Source of the DNA: CAZDQL01 sp964507325
GTDB taxonomy: Bacteria; Planctomycetota; UBA1135; GCA-002686595
DNA: 64,000 nt
Reading direction: 5' to 3'
Assembly (NCBI GenBank): GCA_964507325.1
Contig: CAZDQL010000013.1
Coordinates: 1 to 64,000, forward strand
Shown here: piece by piece, positions 16,391-26,000 of the stretch
Layout of the letters: every line of letters begins with the position of its first letter
Numbering within the stretch: the stretch's first letter is position 1
Position numbers and translations under genes: made by a program
The notes under the pieces: model-generated
The model's database searches: none
Seen by the model: the letters and a program-made list of their open reading frames with translations, nothing else
Told to the model about the DNA's origin: nothing

Positions 16391-17422
16391 ATGCTCGAAG
16401 CGACCCTGGAACGCTTGCGCGAAGTGCATGCGCGGATGAAATCCGAGCTCCAGCGCGTGATCGTGGGCCAGGACGAGGTCCTGGATCAGCTCCTGCTCGC
16501 GATTCTGACCCGCGGTCACTGCCTCCTGGTCGGGGTGCCGGGCCTGGCGAAGACCCTCATGATCTCGAGTCTGGCGCGCACGATGGAGCTCGGCTTCGGC
16601 CGCATCCAGTTCACCCCGGACCTGATGCCCTCGGACATCACCGGGACCGAGCTCCTGCACATCGACCCGGAGACCGCCGAGCGTTCCTTCCGCTTCGCGG
16701 AGGGACCGCTCTTCACCAACGTGCTCTTGGCGGACGAGATCAACCGCACCCCCCCCAAGACCCAGGCGGCGCTCCTGGAGGCGATGGTCGAGCGCCAGGT
16801 GACCTCGGGGGGGCGGGCCCACCCCCTCCCCGATCCCTTCTTCGTGCTCGCCACCCAGAACCCGATCGAGCAGGAGGGCACGTACCCCCTGCCGGAGGCG
16901 CAACTCGATCGCTTCATGTTCGAGATCCGGGTCGACTACCCCAGCGCCGAGGAGGAGCGCGCCATCCTCGAGCGCACCACCGGCGGCACCACCGACGAGG
17001 TGGGCAGCGTGCTGAAGGCCGAGGAGCTGGCCGAGCTGCAGCGGGCGGTGCGCGAGATCCCGGTCGGCGAGACGGTCTACGACTACGTCCTGGCCCTGGT
17101 GCGCTCGACGCGTGTCAGGACCGACACCCAGCTGAAGTTCATCGAGGAGTGGGTCACCTGGGGAGCGGGGCCGCGCGCCAGCCAGTACCTGGTGCTCGGG
17201 GGCAAGGCCCACGCCGCCCTGGAGGGGCGCTCCCACGTCGCCGTGGAGGACATCCGCGCCGTGGCCCACCCGGTGCTGCGACACCGCATCCTGACCAACT
17301 TCACCGCCCAGGCCGAGGGGATCGACTCCAACCACATCGTCGACCGCCTGCTGGACGAGGTGCAGCCGGGCGCGGGCGTGGGCGCCGGGTTGCCCGGCGT
17401 CTCGGAGGCCGCCCGCGGCTGA
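16391..17422 (+). CDS. moxR: MoxR-family AAA+ ATPase
   Basis: MoxR ATPases act as chaperone-like motors, usually with von Willebrand (VWA) partners encoded next door. The 343 residues show Walker A GVPGLAKT, Walker B LLADEINR, sensor-1 ATQNPIEQEGTYPLPEAQLDR (split by the family's loop) and the C-terminal lid. It opens an 11-gene run, and its stop overlaps the DUF58 start (TGATG). GAGGA precedes the ATG. A target for the motor cannot be read from sequence. Confidence 0.95.
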   Translation: MLEATLERLREVHARMKSELQRVIVGQDEVLDQLLLAILTRGHCLLVGVPGLAKTLMISSLARTMELGFGRIQFTPDLMPSDITGTELLHIDPETAERSFRFAEGPLFTNVLLADEINRTPPKTQAALLEAMVERQVTSGGRAHPLPDPFFVLATQNPIEQEGTYPLPEAQLDRFMFEIRVDYPSAEEERAILERTTGGTTDEVGSVLKAEELAELQRAVREIPVGETVYDYVLALVRSTRVRTDTQLKFIEEWVTWGAGPRASQYLVLGGKAHAALEGRSHVAVEDIRAVAHPVLRHRILTNFTAQAEGIDSNHIVDRLLDEVQPGAGVGAGLPGVSEAARG

Positions 17423-18327
17423 TGGCGCGTTTCGCGGGACTCGATCCGGCGGTCCTCGACCAGCTCTCGCACCTGAGCCTGGTCGCGCGCCGCGTGGTGG
17501 AGGGCTTCATGGCCGGACACCACACCTCGCCGCACCGCGGCAGCTCGGTGGAGTTCGCCCAGCATCGACCCTACGCCTCCGGCGACGAGTTGAAGGCGAT
17601 CGACTGGCGCGTCTTCGCGCGCTCCGATCGCCTGGTCGTCAAGGAGTACGTCGAGGAGACCAACCTCTCCTGCAACGTGCTGCTCGACGCCTCCGAGTCG
17701 ATGGCCTTCACCTCGACGGGTAGGACCAAGCTCGACTACGCGCGCTGGGGGGCGGCTGCCCTGGCGCACCTGGTGATCTCCCAGCGCGACACCGCCGGAC
17801 TGGTGGTCTTCGACGTCACCGACCGGGCCAAGGTCCCTCCCGGCAACGGCGCGGCCCAGGAGCTGGCGATCCTCAGCACCCTCGAGGAGGCCACCCCTGG
17901 AGGTCCGACGGCGGTGGGCTCCGTGCTGGAGTGGCTCGGCTCGCGGCTCACGCGACGCGGCATCCAGGCGATCTTCTCCGACTTCTTCGACGAGGTCGAC
18001 TCGATCGTGGCGGGCGTCAAGCGCCTGGTGTACGGCGGTCACGAGCCGATCCTGTTCCAGATCCTCGACCCGCTGGAGCTCTCCTTCGACCTGGACGTCC
18101 TGGTGCGCCTCGACGGGCTCGAGGACGCGGGCCGGCACAAGATCGACCCCAAGACGATCCGCGACGCGTACCTGGCGGAGATCGAGGAGCACAACCGCCG
18201 GCTGGCGCGGGCGGCGCGCGCCCTGTCGGTGGACCATCTGGTGCTGACCACCGACCAGCCCCTCGACGCCATCCTGACCGAGTACCTGGCGCACCGCACG
18301 GCCCGGGCGCGGGGAGGTTCGCGCTGA
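17422..18327 (+). CDS. DUF58 domain protein with VWA-like fold
   Basis: The 301-residue soluble protein has the DUF58 signature HRGSSVEFAQHRPYASGDE followed by IDWRVFARSDRLVVKEY, and a VWA-like metal site DASES in LLDASESMAF. DUF58 proteins are the usual first partner of MoxR ATPases, which fits the one-base overlap with moxR. It also overlaps the next gene by one base. Confidence 0.93.
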   Translation: MARFAGLDPAVLDQLSHLSLVARRVVEGFMAGHHTSPHRGSSVEFAQHRPYASGDELKAIDWRVFARSDRLVVKEYVEETNLSCNVLLDASESMAFTSTGRTKLDYARWGAAALAHLVISQRDTAGLVVFDVTDRAKVPPGNGAAQELAILSTLEEATPGGPTAVGSVLEWLGSRLTRRGIQAIFSDFFDEVDSIVAGVKRLVYGGHEPILFQILDPLELSFDLDVLVRLDGLEDAGRHKIDPKTIRDAYLAEIEEHNRRLARAARALSVDHLVLTTDQPLDAILTEYLAHRTARARGGSR

Positions 18328-20591
18328 TGGTCGAGGGCTTCGTCAACCCCGCCCTGGTGGCGGGCACCGCCCTGGCGGCGGTGCCGCTCCTGATCCACCT
18401 CCTCAACCGGCGGCGCTACCGCCCCATGCCCTGGGCGGCGATGCGTTTCGTGCTGGCGGCCTACCGCAAGACGCGCCGCAGGGTGCGCTTCGAGAACCTC
18501 CTGCTGCTGCTGCTGCGCATGGGAGCGGTGGCGCTCCTGGCCCTGGCGGTGGCGCGGCCCTTCGCCTCCGGAGGGGGAGCCCTGGGACCCCTCACCGAGC
18601 GGCGGCGCGACGTGGTCCTGATCCTCGACAGCTCCGCTTCGACCGGCTACCGCGAGGAGGTGTCCACGATCCACGAGCGCATCGTCCAGCGCGCGGGGAA
18701 GATCGCGGGGGAGCTCGACGGGGGTCGCGGCGATCGGCTGTTCCTCATCAGCGCCGGCGCGCGCCCGCGCCTCTACGGTTGGCAGGCGCCGCAGAAGGCC
18801 CTCTCCCTCTTGGCGACCCTGAACCGACCCACCGACGAGCCGCTGGACCTGGGGGCCGCCCTGGGCGAGGTGATCGCGTTGGTGGAGGAGGACGCGGCGG
18901 GAACGGACCAGAGCACCTTGGAGCTCAGGTTGCTCACCGACCTGCAGCGCCAGGTCTTCGCGGCGCTCCTGGGGACGGAGTCCTCCGGGGATGGGGAGGT
19001 CGAGGCCCCGGAGGCGAGGACGCCGCCCCTGGCGGAGGCCCTGGCACGGATCGGGGAGTACGGGCTGGAGTTGATCGTGGAGGACCTGGGGCCCACCCCC
19101 ACCCGCCCGCCCAACCTGGCCATCGTCGGCCTGGGCCCGACCGAGGGTCTGCTCGCCCCCGGCGCCCCGGTCGAGATCGCGGTGACCCTGGCCAACCACG
19201 GCGAGTCCCCGCGGCCGGCGGAGCGGGTCGCCCTGGCGGTCGACGGCAACCGCCTGCCCGTGCGGCGCGTCGACGTGCCCGCGGGGGGGACCGGCGAGGT
19301 GCTCTTCAGCGTCGAGCTCGGCGAGTCGGGACCACACACCCTCGAGGCGGAGCTCGACGGAGATCGGCTCTCGATCGACGACCGCCGCGCCGGCGTGGTG
19401 CTCGCCCCCCCGCCGGTGCGCGTCCTGGTGATCAACGGAGCCCCGGCGGACGACATCGAGGAGGACGAGGTCGGCTACCTGATGTTGGCCCTCGAGCCCC
19501 TGCCCCTCGGGGAGGGGAGCGTGCGCTCGGGGATCACGCCCTTCGACGCCCGGGAGCGCACGGTCGACGCCCTCGCCTCGGCGGATCTGGATCTGCGCCA
19601 GGTGGACGTGGTCGTGCTGGCGAACGTGCCGGTGGTTCCCGACCGGGCCCTGGCGATGCTGGAGGAGTGGGTGGCGGCGGGCGGCTCCCTGGTGGTCGCC
19701 CTGGGATCGCGGGTGGCGGATCTCACCAGCGTCAACCGGCGCATGTTCCGTCCCGACGGCTCGGGACTGCTGCCGGCGGAGCTCCTGCGTCGGGTCTCGG
19801 TCGCGCGACGGGAGAGCTACTTCAGCGTCAGTGAATTCGACTCGGAGCACCCCGCCCTGTCCTTCTTCGCCGACGAGGCCTGGAAGCCCTTCCTGACCGA
19901 GGTGCCGGTCTACGAGTTCGTCGCCGCGCGTCCCGTGGCGGACGCGCGCGTGCTGGCGTTCTTGGACGACGAGGAGCGCAGCCCGCTCCTGATCGAGCGC
20001 AGCTTCGATCTGGGCGAGGTCTTCCTCCTGACCAGCTCCTTCGCGCCGGCCTGGAGCGACCTGCCCCGCTCCCCCCGCACCCTGATCCCGCTGGTGCACG
20101 AGTGGCTGCGCTACGCCGGCGCGCGACACGAGCTCGGCCGCGAGATCGAGGCGGGGCGTTCCCTGAGCCTGCTGCTGCGCGGCTTCCCCCGCGCCCCCGC
20201 CCTGCGCCGTCCCGACCAGTCGCTCAAGGCCCTGGACGGCGAGCCCGAGGAGCTCGCCGACGGGCGCTGGCGCCTGCCCCCCATTCCGGGCGAGGAGACG
20301 GAGCGCGTCGGCCTCTACGCGGTCGACCTGGAAGGGGTGCCGAGCGAGCCCTTCGCGGTCCAACTCGACCCTGGCGAGAGCGACCTCACGCGCCTCGCGC
20401 CGAGCGAGATCGCCGAACTGCACCCGACGCTGCGCTGCGTGCAGCCGGGCAGCGCGGGGCCGGGCGAGGGCTACGACGCGCCGCGGCGCGGTGAGATCTG
20501 GCGCCTGTTGGCGTTCCTGGCACTGGCCGCCCTGGTGGGCGAGTCCCTCTGGGGCGCCTGGCTCGGCTCGCGCAGGAGGATCCGCTCGTGA
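18327..20591 (+). CDS. BatA-like membrane protein with von Willebrand domain
   Basis: The 754-residue protein begins with the BatA N-terminal module (FVNPALVAGTALAAVPLLIHLLNRRR) and a second transmembrane helix (LLLLLLRMGAVALLALAVARP). A VWA-like domain follows with a DxSxS metal site in LILDSSAST, then beta-rich extracytoplasmic domains and a glutamine-amidotransferase-like fold region (around VRVLVINGAP). A C-terminal helix near residue 735 returns to the membrane. Such proteins pair with MoxR/DUF58. The 1-base overlap with the gene before and the GTGA overlap with the gene after imply tight coupling. Confidence 0.9.
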   Translation: MVEGFVNPALVAGTALAAVPLLIHLLNRRRYRPMPWAAMRFVLAAYRKTRRRVRFENLLLLLLRMGAVALLALAVARPFASGGGALGPLTERRRDVVLILDSSASTGYREEVSTIHERIVQRAGKIAGELDGGRGDRLFLISAGARPRLYGWQAPQKALSLLATLNRPTDEPLDLGAALGEVIALVEEDAAGTDQSTLELRLLTDLQRQVFAALLGTESSGDGEVEAPEARTPPLAEALARIGEYGLELIVEDLGPTPTRPPNLAIVGLGPTEGLLAPGAPVEIAVTLANHGESPRPAERVALAVDGNRLPVRRVDVPAGGTGEVLFSVELGESGPHTLEAELDGDRLSIDDRRAGVVLAPPPVRVLVINGAPADDIEEDEVGYLMLALEPLPLGEGSVRSGITPFDARERTVDALASADLDLRQVDVVVLANVPVVPDRALAMLEEWVAAGGSLVVALGSRVADLTSVNRRMFRPDGSGLLPAELLRRVSVARRESYFSVSEFDSEHPALSFFADEAWKPFLTEVPVYEFVAARPVADARVLAFLDDEERSPLLIERSFDLGEVFLLTSSFAPAWSDLPRSPRTLIPLVHEWLRYAGARHELGREIEAGRSLSLLLRGFPRAPALRRPDQSLKALDGEPEELADGRWRLPPIPGEETERVGLYAVDLEGVPSEPFAVQLDPGESDLTRLAPSEIAELHPTLRCVQPGSAGPGEGYDAPRRGEIWRLLAFLALAALVGESLWGAWLGSRRRIRS

Positions 20592-23002
20592 TCCTCTCCC
20601 TGCTCCAGACCCTCCCTGCGGAGGTCTCCGCCGAGACGGATGCCGCCCTGAGCGTGACCTGGCGCCTCCTCGACCAGCCGGCGGCCTGGGTGCTGGTCCT
20701 GTTCGTGATCCCCGCCGCCGCGACCCTGGCGGCGGTGGCCTACCGCAAGGAGCCCCTCCCCCGCGGTCCGCGCTGGGTGCTGGCGTCCCTGCGCTTCGTC
20801 TCGCTGGCCCTCCTGATCGTGGTGCTCTGCCGTCCGGTGGAGGTCCGCCAGCAGGAGAACGTGCAGCAGGCGGAGGTGGCGGTCTTGATCGACGACTCGG
20901 CCAGCATGCGGCGCCTGGACTCCTACTCCGGCGACACCGCCGCGGGCGATGCCGTGAACGCCCTCACCGGGCGCGCGGCGGGGGAGGTCACGCGCTTGGA
21001 GCTCGCCGCCGCGGCGCTGGAAGGCACCCTGCTGCCCCACCTGGAGCAGAACGGCTACCTGCCGCGGCTCTTCGCATTCGACCAGAGCGCCGCACGGATC
21101 ACCGCCCTGTCCACTGTGGAGGGTAGCGGCCACGGCACACACCTGGGGGACGCCCTGGCGCGGGCGCTCTCCCTGCAGCAGGGCAGGCACCTCTCTGCCC
21201 TGGTGGTCGTCTCCGACGGTCGCTCCAACGGTGGGCAGGACCCCCTCGAGGCGGCGGCGGCCGTGCGCGCCGCGGGCGTGCCGATCCACACCCTGGTCGT
21301 CGGCGACACGCGCCCCGAGCGCAACCTCCTGGTCGAGCTGGTCGAGGCCCCGCCCAGCGTCCTCGAGGGGGACCAGGTGGTGATCGGGGTGCGGGTGCAC
21401 TCCCGGGGAACGGCCGACGTGGGCACGGTGCAGGTCCTGCTCGACGAGCTGCCGCCGATCGGGAGCGGCGAGGAGCCCCGCACGGTCGCCACCGAAGAGG
21501 TGCGCGTCACCGACGTCGGCGAGCGCGTGGTGCTGGTGGCGCCCCATGCCCCCGCGACCGACCGGCGTTCGGAGCGCCGCTTCCGCGTCAGCGTCCCGCC
21601 CCTCCCGGACGAGCGCATGACCGACGACAACCGGATCGAGCTGGTCGTGCACGTCTCGCGCGACGAGATCCGAGTGCTCTACGTCGAGGGGTATCCGCGC
21701 TACGAGTACCGCTTCCTGAAGGACCTGCTCCTGCGGGCGGACGCGCGCATCGAGAGCCAGGTCTACCTGATGTCCGCCACGCCGGACTTCCCCCAGGAGG
21801 CCAGCGTCGACATGCCGCGCCTGAGGCGGGTGCCCACCGCCCGCCGTGAGCTGCTCGACAACTACGACGTCGTCCTGCTCGGTGACGTCAATCCCTACTC
21901 CATCTCCCCCGATCCGGAGCGCGGTGAGGAGTTCGTGCGCTCCCTCTTCGAGTTCGTGGAGCGCGGCGGAGGCCTGGGGGTGATCGCCGGCGAGTACGAG
22001 AACCCCAAGGCGCTGACGGGCACCGAGTTCGCCGAGCTCCTGCCGGTGGAGCTCGACCCCACGAGCTCCCTGCCCTTCGACCTGGCCACCGAGGTGGAGC
22101 GTCGCCCGCTGCTCGAGAGCCCCGCCAACCCCCACGAGGTGGTGCGACTGGAGGCGGATCTCGAGCAGAACCGCGAGCTCTGGGAGGAGCGCTCCGGGAT
22201 GCGCGGCTACTACTGGCACTTCCCGGGATTGCGCGCCAAGCCGGGGGCCCAGGTGCTCCTGCGTCACCCCGAACGCAGCCTCACCGGTGAGGACGAGCAC
22301 GACCCACTGCTGGTGGTCGGGTACTACCCGTCGGGGCGCACCCTCTTCCTGGCGTCCGACGACATGTCCTGGCGCTGGCGCTACCGCTACGTGCACCGCT
22401 ACCACGAGCGCTTCTGGCGCAACGCCATCCGCTGGCTGGCCCTGGGGCGTCTGAAGGGCGGGGACCGGCGCTACTCCCTGGAGCCCCTGCGCACGCGCTA
22501 CGGCCTCGACCAGCGCGTGACCCTGGAGGCGCGCGTGCTCGACGAGGACTACCAGCCCCTCGACGCGGCGGAGCAGGAGGCCTGGTTGCAGGGTCCCGAC
22601 GCCGCCCCGCGGGTCTTGAAGCTGGGGGGAGTCGAGGGGCGAGCGGGGCTCTTCCGCGGCACCTTCCAGGCGGAGCGCCCCGGCCTCTACCGCGCCTGGA
22701 TCGAGGTCGATTCCGAGCAGGTGGCCGCCACCGAGGTCGAGGTGGTGCTCCCCTCGCGGGAGAACGCCAACCCCTCTCCCGACCCCGCGACCCTCAGGGA
22801 CGTCTCGCGACTGACCAAGGGCGTCCACCTGCCGGTGACCGCCGTGGCCGAATTGTGCGCCGCCTTCCCGGGGGGCGAGGAGCGCCGCCAGCCCGTCTCC
22901 TCCCAGCTCGAGGACGCCTGGGACCATTGGGGCACGCTTCTGGCGGCCTTGGCGATCCTGTCCCTGGAGTGGATCCTGCGCAAGCGCTACGAGCTGGTCT
23001 AG
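20588..23002 (+). CDS. Second membrane VWA protein with amidotransferase-like domain
   Basis: The 804-residue protein has transmembrane helices near residues 30-55 and 65-80. A VWA domain with intact DxSxS (IDDSASM) and T/D sites follows, including SGHGTHLGDAL and VVVSDGRSNGG, then beta domains and a class I amidotransferase-like fold (around IRVLYVEGYPRYEYRFLKDL and GGGLGVIAGEYENP). A last transmembrane helix lies near the C-terminus (TLLAALAILSLEWILRKR). The start is GTG overlapping the previous stop. The amidotransferase-like region lacks an evident catalytic Cys, so it is probably a binding module. Confidence 0.88.
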   Translation: MILSLLQTLPAEVSAETDAALSVTWRLLDQPAAWVLVLFVIPAAATLAAVAYRKEPLPRGPRWVLASLRFVSLALLIVVLCRPVEVRQQENVQQAEVAVLIDDSASMRRLDSYSGDTAAGDAVNALTGRAAGEVTRLELAAAALEGTLLPHLEQNGYLPRLFAFDQSAARITALSTVEGSGHGTHLGDALARALSLQQGRHLSALVVVSDGRSNGGQDPLEAAAAVRAAGVPIHTLVVGDTRPERNLLVELVEAPPSVLEGDQVVIGVRVHSRGTADVGTVQVLLDELPPIGSGEEPRTVATEEVRVTDVGERVVLVAPHAPATDRRSERRFRVSVPPLPDERMTDDNRIELVVHVSRDEIRVLYVEGYPRYEYRFLKDLLLRADARIESQVYLMSATPDFPQEASVDMPRLRRVPTARRELLDNYDVVLLGDVNPYSISPDPERGEEFVRSLFEFVERGGGLGVIAGEYENPKALTGTEFAELLPVELDPTSSLPFDLATEVERRPLLESPANPHEVVRLEADLEQNRELWEERSGMRGYYWHFPGLRAKPGAQVLLRHPERSLTGEDEHDPLLVVGYYPSGRTLFLASDDMSWRWRYRYVHRYHERFWRNAIRWLALGRLKGGDRRYSLEPLRTRYGLDQRVTLEARVLDEDYQPLDAAEQEAWLQGPDAAPRVLKLGGVEGRAGLFRGTFQAERPGLYRAWIEVDSEQVAATEVEVVLPSRENANPSPDPATLRDVSRLTKGVHLPVTAVAELCAAFPGGEERRQPVSSQLEDAWDHWGTLLAALAILSLEWILRKRYELV

Positions 23003-23023
23003 AAGAAGGACGAATACAGACCC

Positions 23024-26000
23024 GTGCAACGACCGCGACACCACCTCCTGATCCTGACGGCGCTGGTCGCCGGCAGCGGCGCGCCGTGGGCGCGTGCCCA
23101 GGAGGAGGATCCGGATCCGCGGGCGTTCCAGGTGTACGACACTCCGGCGGTCGCGGCCCTGGTGGAGCGCGCCCAGGAGCACATCGAAGCGGAGCGCTGG
23201 AGCGAGGCGTTGGTCGACCTCCAGTCCCTGCTCGAGGATCACCGGGGCGAGGTGCTGGGTGCCACGCACCCGCGCGCCCACCCGGGGCGGCGGCGCAGCG
23301 TGTACGCGGTCCACCAGGGGGGCGCGGCCTGGGCCGCCCGCACCCTGGCCGCCCTTCCGACGCAGGCGCGCGAGCTCTACCAGGAGCGCCAGAGCCGCGT
23401 CGCAGCGCGCGCCCTCGCGGGAGCCCTGGCCGCCGGCGACCGCGCCGCCCTGGCCTCGATCGCCCAGCGCTACCCCACGACGCGCGAGGCACGCCGCGCC
23501 TGGTGGGCCCTGGGGGACCTGGAGCTGGAACGGGGCGACCTGGAGATCGGACTGGCCGCCTGGGCACGGGCCGTGATGGAGGAGCTCGAGCTGGATGAGC
23601 TGGACCCGCGCTCCCCCCTCGCCTGGCGCCAGGCCCTGGCGTCGGCGGAGGAGCAGCAGGCCGCTGGGGATGGCGCCGTGCGAGCACGCCTCGCGACCGC
23701 CCTGGCCCTGCTCGGGGGAGAGGCGGGGCTGGGTGGGTTGGAGCCCGCCGGCTCGTGGGGCACCGCCCTCTCGCCGGGGTCGCGGGTCGACCTCGGTCCC
23801 CTGCGGGGCAGGCTCGATACCTGGCCGCGTCCCTTCGTCCTGGAGTCGAGCGAGGAGCATCCCTTCCGCAACAGCGCCGGCAAGTACGCGCTCTTCCCGG
23901 CGCGCCTGGGGGAGCGCCTCTACGTGTCCACCTCGCGCGCCCTCTTGGCGGTCGGTGCCTACACGGGGGAGATCCTGTGGCGCACCCCCCCCGACATGCT
24001 CGGCTGGGAGCGGCTGCGCTTCGAGCGGGTGGGGAGCTTCGAGGAGGCGATCCCCTTCTCCCACGCGCTGATCGCTCCGGCGGTGGCGCGCGGCGTGGTG
24101 GTCGCCGCCCTGCAGATCCCCAGCGCCTTCGAGGACAAGGACACCTACGGCGACCTGAGCATCATCAAGATCGTCCCCGAGCGACGGCTCTTCGCCTTCG
24201 ACGCGGCCAACGGTAAGCCCCTGTGGAACACCCTGCCGCCACTCTTCTGGGACGGCGAGTCGGGCAGCTTCGCCGAGCGCATGACGATCGTCGGCCCCCC
24301 GACGATCAGCGGCTCCCGCGTGCTGGTGCCCGCCGCCCGGCTGCGCGGGCGGGTGGAGCTGCACCTGGGGTGCTTCGACCTGGGCACCGGCGAGCTCCTG
24401 TGGCACTCGCCGATCATCACCGGGCAGCGCGAGCTGAACATGTTCGGCCGCCTGGTCGAGGAGTTCACCGCTCCGCCGGCGGTCGTCGCCGGTGACCGCA
24501 TCGTCGTCCAGACCCAGCTCGGATCGGTGGCCTGCCTGGACCTCTTCACGGGCGACACCCTCTGGCACTGCCTCTACGACCAGATCGCGATCACCGCCGG
24601 CAACTACTTCGTCGACGGGCAGCTCGACTCGCTGTGGCGCAACGCGCCTCCGGTGGTCGCGGGGGAGACGGTGGTCGCCGCCCCCTTCGACTCCAGCGTG
24701 CTCCTGGGGATCGACCTGGCGACCGGCTCGGTGAGCTGGTCCCTCGACTACGACCGCTTGAACCGGATCGCCGGCGGACGCACTCCGCTGACCGCCGCGG
24801 TCGACACCTTGCTCGGCGCCGACGAGCGTCGGGTGGTGCTGGCGGGGAGGAGGGTGGCGGTGCTCGAAGCCCCCGGTGGGCTGGCCCGCGAGGCGCCGCG
24901 GCGCCGGGCCTGGGTCTACCCCTCGGGAGAGGATGACCTCTTGCGCATGGGACTCCCGCGCCCGGTGGTCGGCCGGGACCGGGTGTACGTGCCGCGGCGC
25001 TCCGAGCTGGTGGTCCTCGAGCGTCGCAACGGCAAGGCGCTCGATGCCGTCCCCTGGCGGGTGCCGGGCAACCTCCTGGTCGACGAGGGGGGGCTGTTCA
25101 CGCTCTCCGCCTTCAGCCTGGCGGGCTACTTCCGCTGGGAGGTGATGCTGCGTCGCGCGCGCGCCGCGCTGGCCAAGAACCCCGACGATCTGCGCGCCCT
25201 GAACAGCCTGGTGCGCATCCTGCATCAGCAGGGGCTGTCGGCGATGTCGTCCGGCGACCTGCGCCGCGCCGAGCAGCACTTCGAGGCGGCCCAGCGCGAG
25301 TTGGCCGAGCGCTTCGGCGAGGTCACGCCGGAAACCCCGGCCCTCTTGCGCACGAGCCTGCACCACCTGTTGTGCTCCGAGGCGCGCAACAAGCGGCTGG
25401 CCTCCGATCCCCACGGCGCCCTCGAGCGCTTGGCCGAGGCGCGCCACCTGGCGCCCGATCGCCAGGCGCTCTTCGAGACCCTGCTCGAGGAACAGGCGAT
25501 CCTGCGCACGCGCGACCCCGGGGCGTGGCTCGAGGTGTGCGGGCGTCTGGAAGAGGGGTTCGCGGACCTGACCCTGCCCGTGCGCAACGACGCGCAGGGG
25601 GACGGCTGGCCCGACGGGGACGAGGACAACCCCTGGCGCGGGAGCCTGGTCCCCACGACCGCCAGCCTCGCGGAGCCGGGGGAGGGGAGCGTGGAGCTCA
25701 CCCTGCCGGTGGGTCTGTGGGTGCTGGTCGAGCGCTCGCAGGTCCTGGCCGCCCGGGGCGCTGAGGGCGACGGCTCCGCGGAGTTCGCCGACCTGCACTC
25801 GATCCTGGCGCGCTACCCCGACGTGCTCCTCTCCGACGGGCTCTTCTTCTGGGACTGGGCCGCCGCGCGCATCGCCGGCAAGCTCGCGCGCGGCGAGCGC
25901 GAGGGATACGAGCAGTTCGAGCGAGCGGCCGTGGCGGAGCTCGAGCGGGCCCGCAGTCGGGACGACCTGGCCCTCCTCGAGCGCGTGCCGCGCCTCTACC